From positions 3,757,604 through 3,821,603 of the forward strand of contig JANPWX010000029.1 in assembly GCA_024734555.1 (NCBI GenBank): DNA of 64,000 nt, read 5' to 3'. The position numbers were made by a program, and so were the translations under genes. Within the stretch, counting starts at the first letter, position 1; each line of letters starts with the position of its first letter. Below the pieces are notes generated by a model. The model was not told the origin of the DNA. It saw only the letters and a program-made list of their open reading frames with translations, and did no database searches. The DNA comes from Trochalopteron elliotii. Taxonomy: Eukaryota > Chordata > Aves > Passeriformes > Leiothrichidae. Shown here in pieces: positions 1 to 11,667 of the stretch.

Positions 1-308
1 GACAGGATGCGGTCAAGTGCTCAATTGCATGAGCTGGGGCCACATGTGGAGCAATTTTTAAATGAATGTTGACAGTATGCAAAGACCTCTTGTATCCCTC
101 TAACTGTAGGTCTCCCCTAATCCTTTTGTGCAGTGACTTGGGCCAACACATTCCAACATGGGAGCCTAAATAAGAGGGTTGATTCTGCCTTCTTGACTCC
201 CAGCTCAACACCCTTCTCTGAATGTTCTTGTCTCTCAGCAGAGCTTGTGACAGCCCTGGCCCTCACTGCTGTGCTGCCTCAGGAGTCAGGTAATACACAA
301 GAGAGAGG

Positions 309-388
309 CATTTGAGGACATTTAAGGGCATTTAAGGACATTTAAAGACATTCAAAGACATTTAAGAACATTTAAGGACATTTAAGGG
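309..388. repeat. 10-bp tandem repeat, 8 copies
   Basis: Eight head-to-tail 10-base units begin at 309, 319, 329 and so on to 379. The consensus is CATTTAAGGA with single-base changes (TTTGAGGA, TTCAAAGA, TTTAAGAA, TTTAAGGG). The array stops where CATCCAGGGC begins at 389. A period of one helical turn puts the TTTAA steps in phase on the same DNA face. Confidence 0.93.
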
Positions 389-392
389 CATC

Positions 393-3300
393 CAGGGCCT
401 GTTGCTGCCCTGTGGCTGTTGGCTCCTGCACCTTGCTGGGAGGGACAATGGTTGCCTGATGGGGGTGGGCTCTGCTGGGCTGCAGCACCTTGTTCAGGAA
501 CATGTTCCTCACTCCCTCCATAGAGGAAGGTGTGGAAATGCTCATCCAAAGGGCGAGATGGCTCCAGAATGCAACTCCAAGAGGGCTCCCAGCCCAGGCA
601 TTGCTTTCTCCCAGCTGTCTCAACCCTCTCTGCCAGAATCCACCATTTGTTTTACAAACCAGCTCTCGGACAGGCTGCATTGCAGGCAGCACATGCTGAA
701 AGCAGCTTGGAAGAGTGAGGCTCTAACTCAGAGTCCATAGAAAACATCACCCTGGCACATCAGCACGCTGGGGCTCTCTGCCAGGGCAGAGCTGAGAGCA
801 TCAATGGACACGCTGCCTTCAGTTGCCAGAGCACAGATGTTCTAATGATAATTGGCTGCATGGCAATGTCAATCCACAGCACATTTCACCAGGTGGAGCA
901 ACTGGAAAAATCCACTACTGCATTAGAATATCACCCAGGTATGTGATCTTTCACAGATAAGGGGGTGTAAGTCCCAAAGACAGGAATTAGGGAGTTACTA
1001 GTGGCACAGAAGGGGCCACTCTTGACAGACTCAGCTCCAACAACAGGGTGAGAAACATTCGGTCTTTTACCTGGAACGGGAGAGCAACATGAGCGGAATA
1101 AAGAGTGATGTTGGCATTTGGAACATAGCAACATCAAGGTGAAACCAAAGGGGATTACTTTGTTTTAATGCACAAGACTTGTACTGTCAAAAGAGCTTAT
1201 TTTTGCCACCACAATTGGTTGAAATGATCCTGGACTGTAAGATCCCCTTGAAAAACCAAGAGCTTTTTCTTGCTTTTCATAGCCCAGGCCAATGGTGTGG
1301 CCCCTCTTGGTCTTCACACTGTGCTGTATAATGTCTGGTGACAGACTTGGGGGAAAGGAGATGAAGATCAGGAAAGGAGCTGGAGATATGGATCAGCTTT
1401 CGTTTATACTGTGGAGTATAAATGTGAAGAGAATTTCCCTACTCCAAGAAGCACTGAAACAGCCAGAGAGATACCTTGCTTCACAGCATTAACCATGGGC
1501 CTTTTCATTAACATGGATAATGCCTGTGTGCACTGGAAGGACTGAGCTGAAGGATGTCAAAGGGACAAGTCTTCCATCTGTGGGTGACAAAGGTGACCAG
1601 TCTGGTTTTGTTCTGTTTCACTATCTCCTGAAATATCACAAAACGCCTTTGGAAATCAGCTTTTCAAAGCTGCATCCTTCCCCCTGCTGTCCCCAAAGGG
1701 CAGGTACTCTGTTCTCCTGAGGGCTGATTTTACAGACACACCAAGGAGTGGCCTCCAAGGAGTTACACTGGGCACAGGAGGATGGGATGAAGGCTCCTGG
1801 GCAGTGTCTCCTGGGGACAGCAGGCCCTGGGAGAGCCCTGTGTGTGCATTCACAAGGGTGCCTGGCTGCCAGACAGTGCCATTCTTCTGGAGGAAGGCTC
1901 TGCCCCAGGCTGTTTGCTCAGTGAAAGGGCCAGGGTCACTGACAGATCCCATCATTTCGCTGCAGTGCAACTCTGTTGACATCTCTTTACTCCGGGGGAA
2001 AATCTGCCTCATTGTCTTCCCTGACCCTCAGCACATATGACTTAGCCACGCACTAATTATCTCCTGTAGTGCCAGTGGAGGGATGAGCCATGGGGAATAT
2101 GCTGTCTGCAAGCTCTGAGGGATAGGATTCACAAGGAGACCTTCAGCCTGGCCAAAAGAAGATCCCCAAAAATACCTTTCTGGCCAAGAGAGAAGAGTCC
2201 CCCAGAGGGCAGTTTGGAGGGATGAGTAAATCACCCTCTTCAGTGCCAATCTCCAGACTACAATGGGAAACAGGGAGATCAGCCCTTGGCCAGGACCTAC
2301 ACAAAGATCCTGGCAAATTCTGGCTGGGAAGGGTGTCCTCACTGGCTGTAATTTAGACATCTAAATGTGAGCTCAGGCCCTGAGGCCTCCAGTGCAGCGA
2401 GAGGAGAAGAAACAGGCCCTGCATCTGAGCCAAGGAGGAACTTCTCATGACAGCAGTCATGCTCCCACCACCACTTTGGTCAAGCTTGAATCATTTTTCC
2501 CCCCTTACCTAGTGCCAAGTGGAAATGGGGTCATTTTCCCAGGTCATCTCCTCACCAAGCCATTCATGTCAGAGCATGGGATCAGGAGAGCAGCTGCCAT
2601 GAGATGCCCCTGAGACACCTACACTGAGGACTCTGTGCTCCCTGTGTGAGTTCAGCCACTTCTGGATCATTCTGGACAAGAATAGCTCTAGGATTACTAC
2701 TGTTGTAGTATTTTATTAGTCTTCTAAAAATAGGGTAACTAACACATAAGTAACAAAGAAGTCAAGGAACAAGCTGATGAGGAGAACTTGGAGACCACCC
2801 CATCTGTGGCCCTGAAACTGTCAGTGAAGAGCACTGCACATAGTAAACACACCTGAAACCCTAGGAAACGGAAATTCCAAAACATGACCCTTGCAAAGGA
2901 CACGCTGGGTGCCCTGCTGTGGTCACCCATTAACTCCATTCCCCTCTGCCTGCACGGAGAGCCAGCAGCAGGAAGCACAGTGGCACTGCTGAGAGCAGGA
3001 GTGCCAGCAATTGCTGTAACGTGCACTGCCTGCATCCTGCCAGAGATTTAATTGGTGCCTACGTGCTGCCCTGGCACTCTCACCGAGCTGCATTTGCCCT
3101 GGAAGAGCAGGTTAATGATTGGCAAGAAGATTCAGGATATATCCAGCTTACAAACCACAAGGGTTGTCTAGCAGCCATCAAACACTGGGCAGCCCCACTG
3201 GCAGGGGCAGGGACTCTGGGGGGACAAGTTCATCATCCCCAGCTCTCAGTGGGATAAATTCAGGCAGAGGGAATCACTGCAATGCAAGGGCAGTGTGGGG

Positions 3301-5167
3301 AGGGCATGGCAAAGCCCCTTTGTCTGGCAGGGCAGGAGCAGCCAGGACCATCCTGTCCCTTGCACAGCTCCCCTGATCTCTTCCCTGCCTTCCAGCTGTG
3401 CTCAGCAGAGTACAGAACAGCTGGGCTGTGCTTGCAGTGCTTGAGGAAAACAAGTGTCCTGTGCTGGCTGCTCTGTGTTTCACAGCATCATCTGGCCAGC
3501 TCAGTATCAGCTACAGAAAGAACAAATGGGAAAGGGGACAGAAATGCCCTCAAGAAAAGCAATCAAGTAAGAGGGGTAAGGACAGGAAGGTTTGGAGTTT
3601 TCAGCTTGGCCATCTTCCCTTCTCTATCTCCCTTCCTCCCCTCACACCATCATCTGACCCGCTCTGTGCTTGACCTGCTGGGATTGAGGGAGACCGAAAA
3701 TGTCCTTGCAGTGCCCAGGACAGGACCAGCCATCCCCTGACCCACTCTACCTGCTCTCTCCTACCCCTGTTCCCCAACATTAAAGTGCTGTTCTAACCTG
3801 AAAAGCAGATTTGCCCCTTCTCTGCTCAGCAGTGCTGTGGTCTCTCTGTGCCCAGGCTTGGGACAGGCTGATTTTAAGAGGAAGACTCTCCCAGTCCTCA
3901 CTCTGCAGAGCTGACACTGACACTGGTCTTAGAGTGAGGGCGAGTTACTTCTGGGTCAGGCAGTGTCAACAAGAGGGGAGAAGATCGATAAGTACACTCC
4001 AAAGAGCAGGGTCACTTGTGCAACCCCCTCCAGGCTCCAATGCAGCCAGGGCTGCTCTGGCAATGGGAAGAGGTGTGGGGCAGCAGAGGCAGTGACACAC
4101 AACCACACCAGTGCCTGGAGTGGACTTTGTGGCTGCTGTGTTGAGAGGCAAATCCCTGTGTGCTGCTGCTGCTCCCCATGCCAGGCCAGGCTGTGACACC
4201 TGCCAGGGTGTGACGTCAATAAATGAGTAAAAGCTGAGTTTTGGGCTCTGGCTGATGCACAGACCCAATGCCACTGCAGGGTCCTTTGTATTACTACTCC
4301 TGGAACTCAAGGCAATTGATCCATCCTATGAATGTTTCCTCCAACCCCAATGCCAGGATTTTAATTTCTTTGAGAAAATGTAGGTCCTGGAGCAGTACTC
4401 TGAGGCCAGCTCCCAGCAGGTTCTTTCCCTGCTTCCTGTGATCTCATATAGGAGCAGTGTCCCAAAAGCCAAGGACTTCCCAAAACCAAATGTGGAACAG
4501 ACACCTCACTATCCCAAAGAGAGTGTGACCTCAAAACAGAGACAAGGCCCCTCTGGGTGCCCAGGTCCCACCACCTCAGCACCAAACCATGAGCTGGTTC
4601 TGTGGCAGGGAGGGAAAAGAGGGCCAGTGCTGCTCAGAAGACACAGAGGTCCTAGTTTGAAAGTGTATCACACTTTAGGTGGAGGTTGATGTGCTGGGCA
4701 AATCAGAGGCAGGACCAAAACTTCAGGGACTGCCAAAAGTGGGGAGGAAGGCCTGGGAGGGCCTTTAAAGCAAAGCACACTAGTTATAAAGAATCAAGGA
4801 GGAGAGGGAGGTGCCAGACCAAGGGGAGCTGTCATGGGGACAGCACTGGGCAGAGCCCAGCAATGGAGATGAGCAGAGCCAGGCTGCAAATACTGATACC
4901 AGGACAAAGCATTTTGGGGAACAGAGATCATGGGAAAGGGGTGGCACCTTCACATGGGCAGGGAACTATTGCTCAAAGCCTCTGTGAAACTGTGGTGGTA
5001 CACAGGGTGTGCAAGAGATCTAGATAAAATTTTGGGTCTCCTCATGTAATTCTTTTCTCCCCAGGCCATTTTCCTGCAGCTGGTACATGTCATAGATCCT
5101 CAGCTGTGTCTGCTCCGTGGCAAATTCATGCCTGCAGGTCTGTGATGTGCTGTGCTGGGTGAACTGC
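393..5167. other. Intronic sequence, nothing recognised
   Basis: Short frames on both strands (up to about 150 codons) have no recognisable domain, shared splice phase or codon bias. I see no CR1 tail, LTR end or tandem array here. The text is of mixed composition and CpG-poor. Confidence 0.6.
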
Positions 5168-5194
5168 CAGCAGCCTCAGCAGCCTCAGCAGCCT
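5168..5194. repeat. 9-bp tandem repeat, 3 copies
   Basis: Three perfect copies of CAGCAGCCT lie head to tail (5168, 5177, 5186). This is a simple short array in the intron with no coding context. Confidence 0.85.
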
Positions 5195-8067
5195 CAACCC
5201 TCACCCCAGCCCTCCTCCCCGAAGGTAAAACATTTTAACTTAAACAGGATGAATGGGGTTTCAGCTCATGTCTCACTGAGGGCCTCCACCTAATCTGTGA
5301 CATTTTGCAACCGCAGTGGGCGAAGGTCTGTAGAGAGAGGTTTTAGTTTTGTTTTTGTAAGCAGCCAGCATGGCTGGGAAAACCACACCAAATTTCAGGC
5401 ATATAAAGCTCCTTGCACCTCTAAGTTTGCAGAGCCCATCAGCTGAAGCAGCCCAGCAACCAACCATGACTTGTTAGCAGCTACAGTGGAGTCAAGTTTG
5501 ATTAAATGTCCATTCCTTGACTCTCTCAGGAGCCCCAACTTGCAAAGTCTGTGGATTGTTTGAGCTCAAGACCCAACTGCTTCTCCTTTCAGTTCTCAAA
5601 TTCCCTGGTTCAGTCCCAGGTGCATTGGCCAAGATGATGTCCATCATCTCCTCTAAAACAACAAGCAAACAAACAAAGGAGATGCTCTCCTTCACACCCC
5701 CCTCCAATAAAGTGCCTTCAGCAGCTAAAACCAAAGCCCAACTATCGGAGACTTATAATGACATCGTGAGAGTGAGCGAGGCAGCAGCTCCCCTGGTGAT
5801 TGTAACAACACCGGTGCTTGAGAAGAGTCTTTGCTTCAAGGCATCTGGAATTGCTCTTGCAAGATCCATTGTCAAATGAGCTTTTTCCTTTGTTTAAAAA
5901 TGTCAGCCCGAAGACCCCTGCCAGAGTGGTGGTATAGCCTGCTTGGGTTCACTCTGGCTCCCACAAGGCTTCAACAGTCCTCTTTGCCCCTCCTTGTCTC
6001 CAGGCTTAATTAGGAAATCATTTATCTTTATTGGCACTCTCTTTCCCCTGCTGCTTAGGCATTTTTTTTTTGCCTTCATTCCAGTGCAGTGAGCTGTACA
6101 GGGAAGACCACAGCCCCATTCATTGTGGGTGGGGAATAATCTACAACTGGGAGCCCTACAAGGAAGACCCCAGCAATGAATCTGCTCAAGTGGCATGGCC
6201 TGAGGGACTACTGTACAGAAACAGGAGAGGAGGGCATCCCTTGGCTCCACTCACAGGCTAACAATAGGGATTCCTGGTGATACTGAAAGTAGGACACTAC
6301 TCCCAATGGATGTCATATGGTCAGCCTGTCCCAAACTGAACTGCCAGCCCTCTCCAATCTAATGATACGCCTACTTCATCACCCCAGCAGTGTCCCTTGG
6401 TGGAAGTGCACACAAAGGGAAAGGGCTGTAAGGACAGGCACAGCTCAGGGACTACCAGGCTCCTGAGCTCCAGCTGAACATCTGCATGTCCCAGGCTGAG
6501 CCTGGAGCTTGGCTTCCAGAGAGGAAGGTTCTCTGCACCTCCACAAGCAAAAACTCCCTCAGCTTCCTCCACAGCTGGCATTTGACTATTTGCCAGGATA
6601 GTCGGAAAGTCAAAACCCAACCTGAACTTCTTGGGAGCCAGGAGCCTCAACCAGACCTCAGACACACTCAGCCAAAAATGGCATTGCTTTGGCAGCTTGG
6701 GGGAGAGCCATTCACTGGGCTGTACTTCCACTACCACGGGCAATTCTTTCTGGGTAATTTCTCTGGGTTCCCCATCAACTGTGTTTGATTTAAATGGAGA
6801 CGGAGATAAAATTCCAGTCAATCATTTCTTCCACCTTAAAGATCTTTCCCCTTCGTGCAAGCCAGGCTTGCCCCAACCTGTCACTAATTACAGATGGAAC
6901 ATGAAGTTCAGAAAGGAGGAATCAGAATTGTTCCCCTCCCTCCAGCAAAAAAATCCATTGAAAAAGATTTTACTCCTTTGCCTGATGACACCAGAAGTTT
7001 TCCCGGTAAGTTTAAAAAGAAAAGACAAAATGATTGATGGAAAAGCTGAAGGGCTGACATGCAGTTAAGTGCTCCTCTCCTCCTTACAAGATATACATCC
7101 CTTATTTTGAAAGAGATCCCCTATTCTAGAGATCAGACGAAAACCTGATCACAAAAAATAAATGCTTCAGTCATTCTTTCTAGTCAGAAACCTCAAGGCT
7201 CTTTAAACACACGGGGAGGAAAGCCAGGAATGAATCACAGAGGGCAACCATGTTCTTGTCTCCCATCCTAACCCTCTGCATGCTGAAGATCTCAGAGCTG
7301 GAGACAGATTTCAGCTGTGCCCATCTCTGCCAAGGCCTCACAGGGCCAAGGGGAACACCATGGACATCACTTTGCTGGAAGGGCTCCTTCTGCCTGGCTC
7401 CAGCAGAAAACTCTATCAGGTCTTTGGATTACACTTCTAAAGAAATGATCCTGTGCACCTGGCCAGGTCCTGCACAGCCTGAGAAGTTTTTGCCTTGTGT
7501 ATTTTCCCTGTGAAGGTCCCTCCCCAGTGCTCCATTTCTGGCCCTCTGAAATCCCCACTCTGAACTGAAAGGAAGAGCAGAGGATTATCTGGAGACCAGT
7601 GTTATCTCTAAGTGGAGCCAGATGTATAAATCCCATTATTGTTAAAATAATTGTTATAGAATAAGATCTCCTTTCAGAGACTTACAGTTTGGGATGCTTA
7701 TCCTTCCCTGGAGTCCCCTCCCAACAGGCTGAAAGTAATGATCTACACCCATATCACATGTCCCTCCACTAAACTTGGCCCCACCAGCTGCATAATCAAG
7801 ACATCAAAGTCATGAGGGCTCCCTCAGCCTGCTCTGAGCAGTTTTTAGTGTTTGTTCCATGCAGTCCAGACCAGAGGGAGGCAGCTTCAGTGCCAGTGGA
7901 CACTCTGCCTCAAGGTTTTCAGCTCTGGGACCCAGTGCAGGGGACTGAGGTGGGAATGCCAGAGTGTGTGTGCACAGATCCATCCAGATCCCCTCAGAGA
8001 AGTGCTCCTGCACTGCCAAACAAGGGGCAGATGCTCACTGAGGGGTAATTATCTCACAGCTGTCCCA
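5195..8067. other. Intronic sequence, nothing recognised
   Basis: A 120-codon frame at 5517-5879 and a 166-codon minus frame at 6321-6821 resemble no known family. I see no repeat family or RNA gene. Confidence 0.55.
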
Positions 8068-8345
8068 CAGAATGACAGAATCATTTAGGTTGGAAAAGCC
8101 CTCTGAGATCACTGAGTCCAACCATTCCCCAGCACTGCCAAGGCCACCAATAAAACATGTCCCCAAATGACACATCTACACATTTTTTGAACATTTCCAC
8201 CACTTCCCTGGGTATCCTGTTCCAATGCTTGACCACTATTTCAGTGAAGATGTTTTCCCTAATATCCAAAGCCCCCTTGGCACAGCTTGAGGTCATTTCC
8301 CTTTGTTCCTGCCTGAGTCCAGTCTCCATAGCCTGGTCCCAGGAC
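8068..8345 (-). mobile_element. CR1 LINE 3' fragment, minus orientation
   Basis: On the plus strand this begins with the reversed avian CR1 tail (CAGAATGACAGAATCATTTA, then GGTTGGAAAAG). The minus-strand reading contains ALDIRENIFTE and VVKHWNRIPREVVEMFKKC, the familiar C-terminal end of the CR1 reverse-transcriptase ORF2 (LDIRKNFFTxRVVxHWNRLPREVV). It is truncated at the 5' side, as almost all CR1 copies are. The 5' limit is approximate. Confidence 0.9.
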
Positions 8346-9794
8346 AAGACAGGCACAATTTAATGGCAGCAGGGAGGAGAAGCTGGGATGGGAAGAGATT
8401 TTGGGGATGCTTCAGGCTCACACCTTTGCTGCTGAGGGAGTCTCAGACACTGGAGGAGGCAGGTGCTCAGCTTTCCTTAAGATGTTTATCCTTGGGCTTA
8501 TTTTGCCACAGGAAGCCCTTCCAGCACCACACATCTTTGGCCTCTCACTGGAGAAAGCCAACATGTTGCCATGGAAAATGGTAAATGCAAAATTACAACT
8601 TGACAGCAGTGTCCTGAGGAAAGGGGACCAACTCCCTTCCATTTGTTTTGACCCTGGCCCAGGGACTGTGTGTCCCCCCTGCATGGCTAGGGGTGGGATG
8701 TCATCCTGTCACAGCTTCCTGCTGGACACAGGGTGCCAGGAGGAGAGGGAGGACTGGGATAAGTGGGAGCACAGCAGGGGAGTGCCCTGGGAGGATCCCT
8801 CCACCCAGCTGTGTGTCTGCTCTGGGGCTGGTTGTCCCCTAGCTGGGAGGGAAATTGCTCCCCAACATCCCTGCAGGGCTGCACAGGCAGGATTCCCATG
8901 CCTGGCTACAGAGAGTACAGACATTTCCCCAGGGCATCCCAGCTCCAGCACCCCCTGCCAAACAACCAAGGCCTGAGACTGACAAGGGCCACAAAAACAC
9001 AATGAGGACAGCAGAGGAGTGAGGCAGGCACAGCTCTGCCCTGTCAATGCTGCCTGCAAGCCCAGAGAGCCCTTCCTGAGCAGACAGCAGCCACTTATCC
9101 CAAATCCACTGACCACCTCACTGCCTCATCCCAAAACAGCCACAAGTCCTAGAATTGTTACAAAGGAGGTCAACCATCTTGGGTGTGACTCTGAAACCAA
9201 ACCCAACAGGACTGAAATTAAATTAGAGCAATTGGCAACGCCCCATTCAAGCACTGACTGATTTTTTTCTAACTGATTCTTAGTGGCTTTTAATTTTAAA
9301 AATTGCTACTCTATCAAATCCATAATGAGCTTTTTATTCACACACCCAGAATATATGTTAGCAAAGAATTAATATCAAATTTCCCAAGGGGTCAGGCAGT
9401 GGCAAGCTGACTGTTGCTGGCCAGGTCAGGATGTTTGAATGCAAGTATAGTCATAATTATGGAAAAAATTTAAGATACAACATGTGTAAATATGTGTAAA
9501 TATTGGGGCTTGAGAAATACCAACATGGATTCATTTAAATCCATTCCCAGTGAGAACCCCTGGGCTTGGTCACTGGGGTCTCTCTCTCCAGGAGTTTTAG
9601 CACTGCCTGCATGAGTGGTCCTGAGGGTGACAGTCACTGAGAGCTTTGCTGGGTGGGGACTTTGGGGCAGATGTGAGGGGACTTGCCCTGGGTGGGGAGA
9701 TGAAAGGGTTTGCACAGGACAAGGTCCCTGCAGGTGACCCTGACCCTTGGTCACTGTGTGAGGTACTCTGGCATCTCAGCCCTGCTCAATGTAG
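8346..9794. other. Intronic sequence, nothing recognised; AT-rich end
   Basis: The first part has long unassigned frames on both strands (191 codons at 8401-8976, plus) without a recognisable domain. About 9240-9540 is AT-rich and CpG-free. No repeat family was identified. Confidence 0.5.
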
Positions 9795-10142
9795 AGAAGA
9801 TGGAGAAGGGATCCCATTAAGGCATATATCTCCAAGGGATGTCAGAGGATGGTGCCAGACTCTTTGCAGTGGTGCCCAGTGACAGGACAAGGAGCAATGG
9901 CCATAAACTAAACCATGAAAAGTGCCATCTCAACACGAGGAAGAACTTCTTTATGCTGAGGGTGGCAGAACACTGCAACATCTGCCCAGGGAGGTGTGGA
10001 GTCTCCCTCTCTGGAGACATTCCAACCCCACCTGGACACATTCCTGTGTCACCTGCTCCAGGCGACCCTGCCTTGGCAGGGGGATTGGACTGGAAGATCT
10101 TCAAAGGTCCCTTCCAACCCTAATTTGTCATTCTGTGATTCT
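9795..10142 (+). mobile_element. CR1 LINE 3' fragment, plus orientation
   Basis: Translation gives DGARLFAVVPSDRTRSNGHK and HLNTRKNFFMLRVAEHCN, matching the conserved C-terminal block of CR1 ORF2. A frame change follows, then HLDTFLCHLL in another frame. The 3' end carries GGTCCCTTCCAACCCTAATT and CATTCTGTGATTCT, the usual CR1 tail. It ends about 480 bases before the NRG2 splice donor and lies antisense to the gene. Confidence 0.9.
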
Positions 10143-10615
10143 TCAGTGGCTTTAGATGCTTCTGTGCCCACCCAAATTCAGAAGGGAACAAACCAATTCC
10201 TCCCACTGCCCTGCTGCTGAGTGATGGGGTGACATCTGGGTTTGGGACCCTCCTGCATCCAACCCCCCAGTCACAGAGCAGGAGTCACCCCAGGCTACCT
10301 GAGCTGCCCACAGCTACCAGGGAAAGCCCTGTCTCCCCACATCACAGGACACCTGTCTCAGGTATCAAATCCCTCCCTGACCCCAGGACAGTCCATCAAA
10401 AACCCAACATCTTCCCTGTGCATGCCCTGCTCCTCTCCCCATTACTCCCTGAGGACACTGGGGGTCTTGCCCGCCCTCCTGGGCATGGTAACTGGGCTGA
10501 GCAAGGGCCTGTGGCTCTGAGGGAGCCCCTCAGTGCTGCTCAGGAGGGACTTGGGGAGCACAGCAGCACCTCCAGCCCCAGACACTGAAGGAGCAGAGGC
10601 AGAGCAGCCCTGTGT
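10143..10615. other. Intron flank after the NRG2 donor, nothing recognised
   Basis: A C-rich, proline/serine-coding-like stretch lies between the CR1 tail and the donor site. No motif is recognised beyond ordinary intron sequence. Confidence 0.5.
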
Positions 10616-10624
10616 CATACTTAC

Positions 10625-10796
10625 TTCCCATTCCCATACTTGATCCGGATGTCTTTGCTCTTCTTCAGCTCTTTCCCATCTTTAAACCATTTGTAGGATG
10701 GCTGGGGGTTTCCAGCAGTCGCCTCACATTTCAGGGAGATCTTCTCACCCACGTGAACGTTTGGGCTTTTCAGTTTCTTCAGTTTGGGAGGAACAG
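10625..10796 (-). CDS. NRG2: NRG2 internal exon, first half of the Ig-like C2 domain (exon 2 by human numbering)
   Basis: On the minus strand a pyrimidine tract and CAG acceptor (intron side at 10797-10799) precede 172 open bases, followed by a consensus GTAAGT donor (10624-10619). The first two bases finish a split codon, 56 complete codons follow, and the last two bases (AA) begin another split codon, so the phase is 1 in and 2 out. The peptide contains PKLKKLKSP, GEKISLKCEA, GNPQPSYKWFKDGKEL and DIRIKYGNG. This is the N-terminal half of an Ig-like domain: the first conserved Cys (in LKCEA) and the core Trp (KWF) are present, while the partner Cys would be in the next exon. From family knowledge, human NRG2 reads nearly the same here (PKLKKMKS, GNPQPSYRWFKDGKEL, DIRIKYGNG). 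NRG1 is clearly more different and NRG3 lacks this domain. Neuregulin 2 is a membrane-anchored EGF-family ligand for ErbB3/ErbB4, and its Ig domain lies extracellularly before the EGF module. The frame is intact, with no sign of decay. Confidence 0.93.
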
Positions 10797-10799
10797 CTG

Positions 10800-11388
10800 T
10801 GGAAAGAGAAAGGGCACACTGTGAGACCTTTCAGACTTTTCAGACCCTTTCAGAGCTGTGCAGGCACAACTGGAGCCCCCCGAGCCCCCACCCATGGGCA
10901 GAGCTCCTGCTGCCCCCACTGCCAGGAGATGATGGAGGGGGGCTGCCCAGGGCAAACAGCACACAGGGAAGGAGCATGGAGTCAGACACACCCACATGGG
11001 GGACAGAGGGAGCCCCTGGCTCTGGAGGCTCCACATGAGCAGATTTGATGGTCCCACAGCAGCCCTGCCCACGCAGGCAGGACCCTTGTGTCTCCTGTCC
11101 CTGCACAGGATTGCTGAGCTCCCACCATGCACAAGCTCAAGCTCTTCAGAGACTGTTTTTCCCCTGCTCCTTGCCATTGCTGCTGCAGGTTACCAACACC
11201 TACACGACCTCTGTGGCTGCCACGGGTGTGCTGCCAATCCTACAGCCCCAGCAGCCCCAGCCAGAAGGTTTTTACTGAGGATGGAGCAGAGGCAGGTCAC
11301 AGGGAGCAGGGCCCTGTGCCCCAGATGCTCTGTCTCTGCTGCAAAGATCTTGTTTTGCACAACATCAGCATCAGCAGAGCCCTGATGC
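10800..11388. other. Intron flank before the NRG2 acceptor
   Basis: On the minus strand this is the last part of the upstream intron, ending in the pyrimidine-rich tract just before the acceptor. Otherwise it is unremarkable. A 132-codon minus frame (10779-11177) partly overlaps the exon in a different frame and is not coding. Confidence 0.6.
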
Positions 11389-11667
11389 TGTTTTACACCA
11401 CAACAACACAGACTCCAAGATTCAGAAGGCTAAAAATGACTCCTTTATTTTTGGGATGTGTCTCCCTTTTATATTATTTCACACAGACCAATTTGATTGG
11501 TGAAACAAAGGCAAACCTCTTCACCCACATTGGTCAGACCAGAGGGACATCAAGAAGAAGTCCCTCCTAGGGAAAGGAATGAATAACAAAGTTACAACTA
11601 CACAAACATGTCTCCTGTTTACTGAAAATTCCCTGGGAAAAGAATTTCAGAAAACCAAAACACCTCA
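11389..11667 (-). mobile_element. Solo LTR of an endogenous retrovirus, minus orientation (same sense as NRG2)
   Basis: Read on the minus strand, this segment starts near TGAGGTGTTTTGG. It carries a CCAAT box (11500-11496), a TATAAAAG box (11473-11466) and an AATAAA signal (11449-11444), and ends in GTAAAACA at 11389. The order TATA, AATAAA, short R, ACA end is that of avian retroviral LTRs. Its R/U5 part shares GCCTTCTGAAT and TTGGAGTCT with the LTR at 31284-31616, so the two are related. No internal retroviral ORFs adjoin it, hence solo LTR. The 5' boundary is approximate and I found no clear target-site duplication. Confidence 0.72.

Larger units (their letters stand above)
1..10624 (-). 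other. NRG2: NRG2 intron downstream of the Ig exon (partial)
   Basis: This is inferred to be intron because it starts with the GTAAGT donor at 10624 and no matching next exon was found. That exon should encode the second Ig Cys in a YVCEAEN-like context. I read the minus-strand frames through this interval and saw nothing of that kind, so the next exon lies before position 1. The interval contains two CR1 fragments and two small tandem repeats, described separately. Confidence 0.8.
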
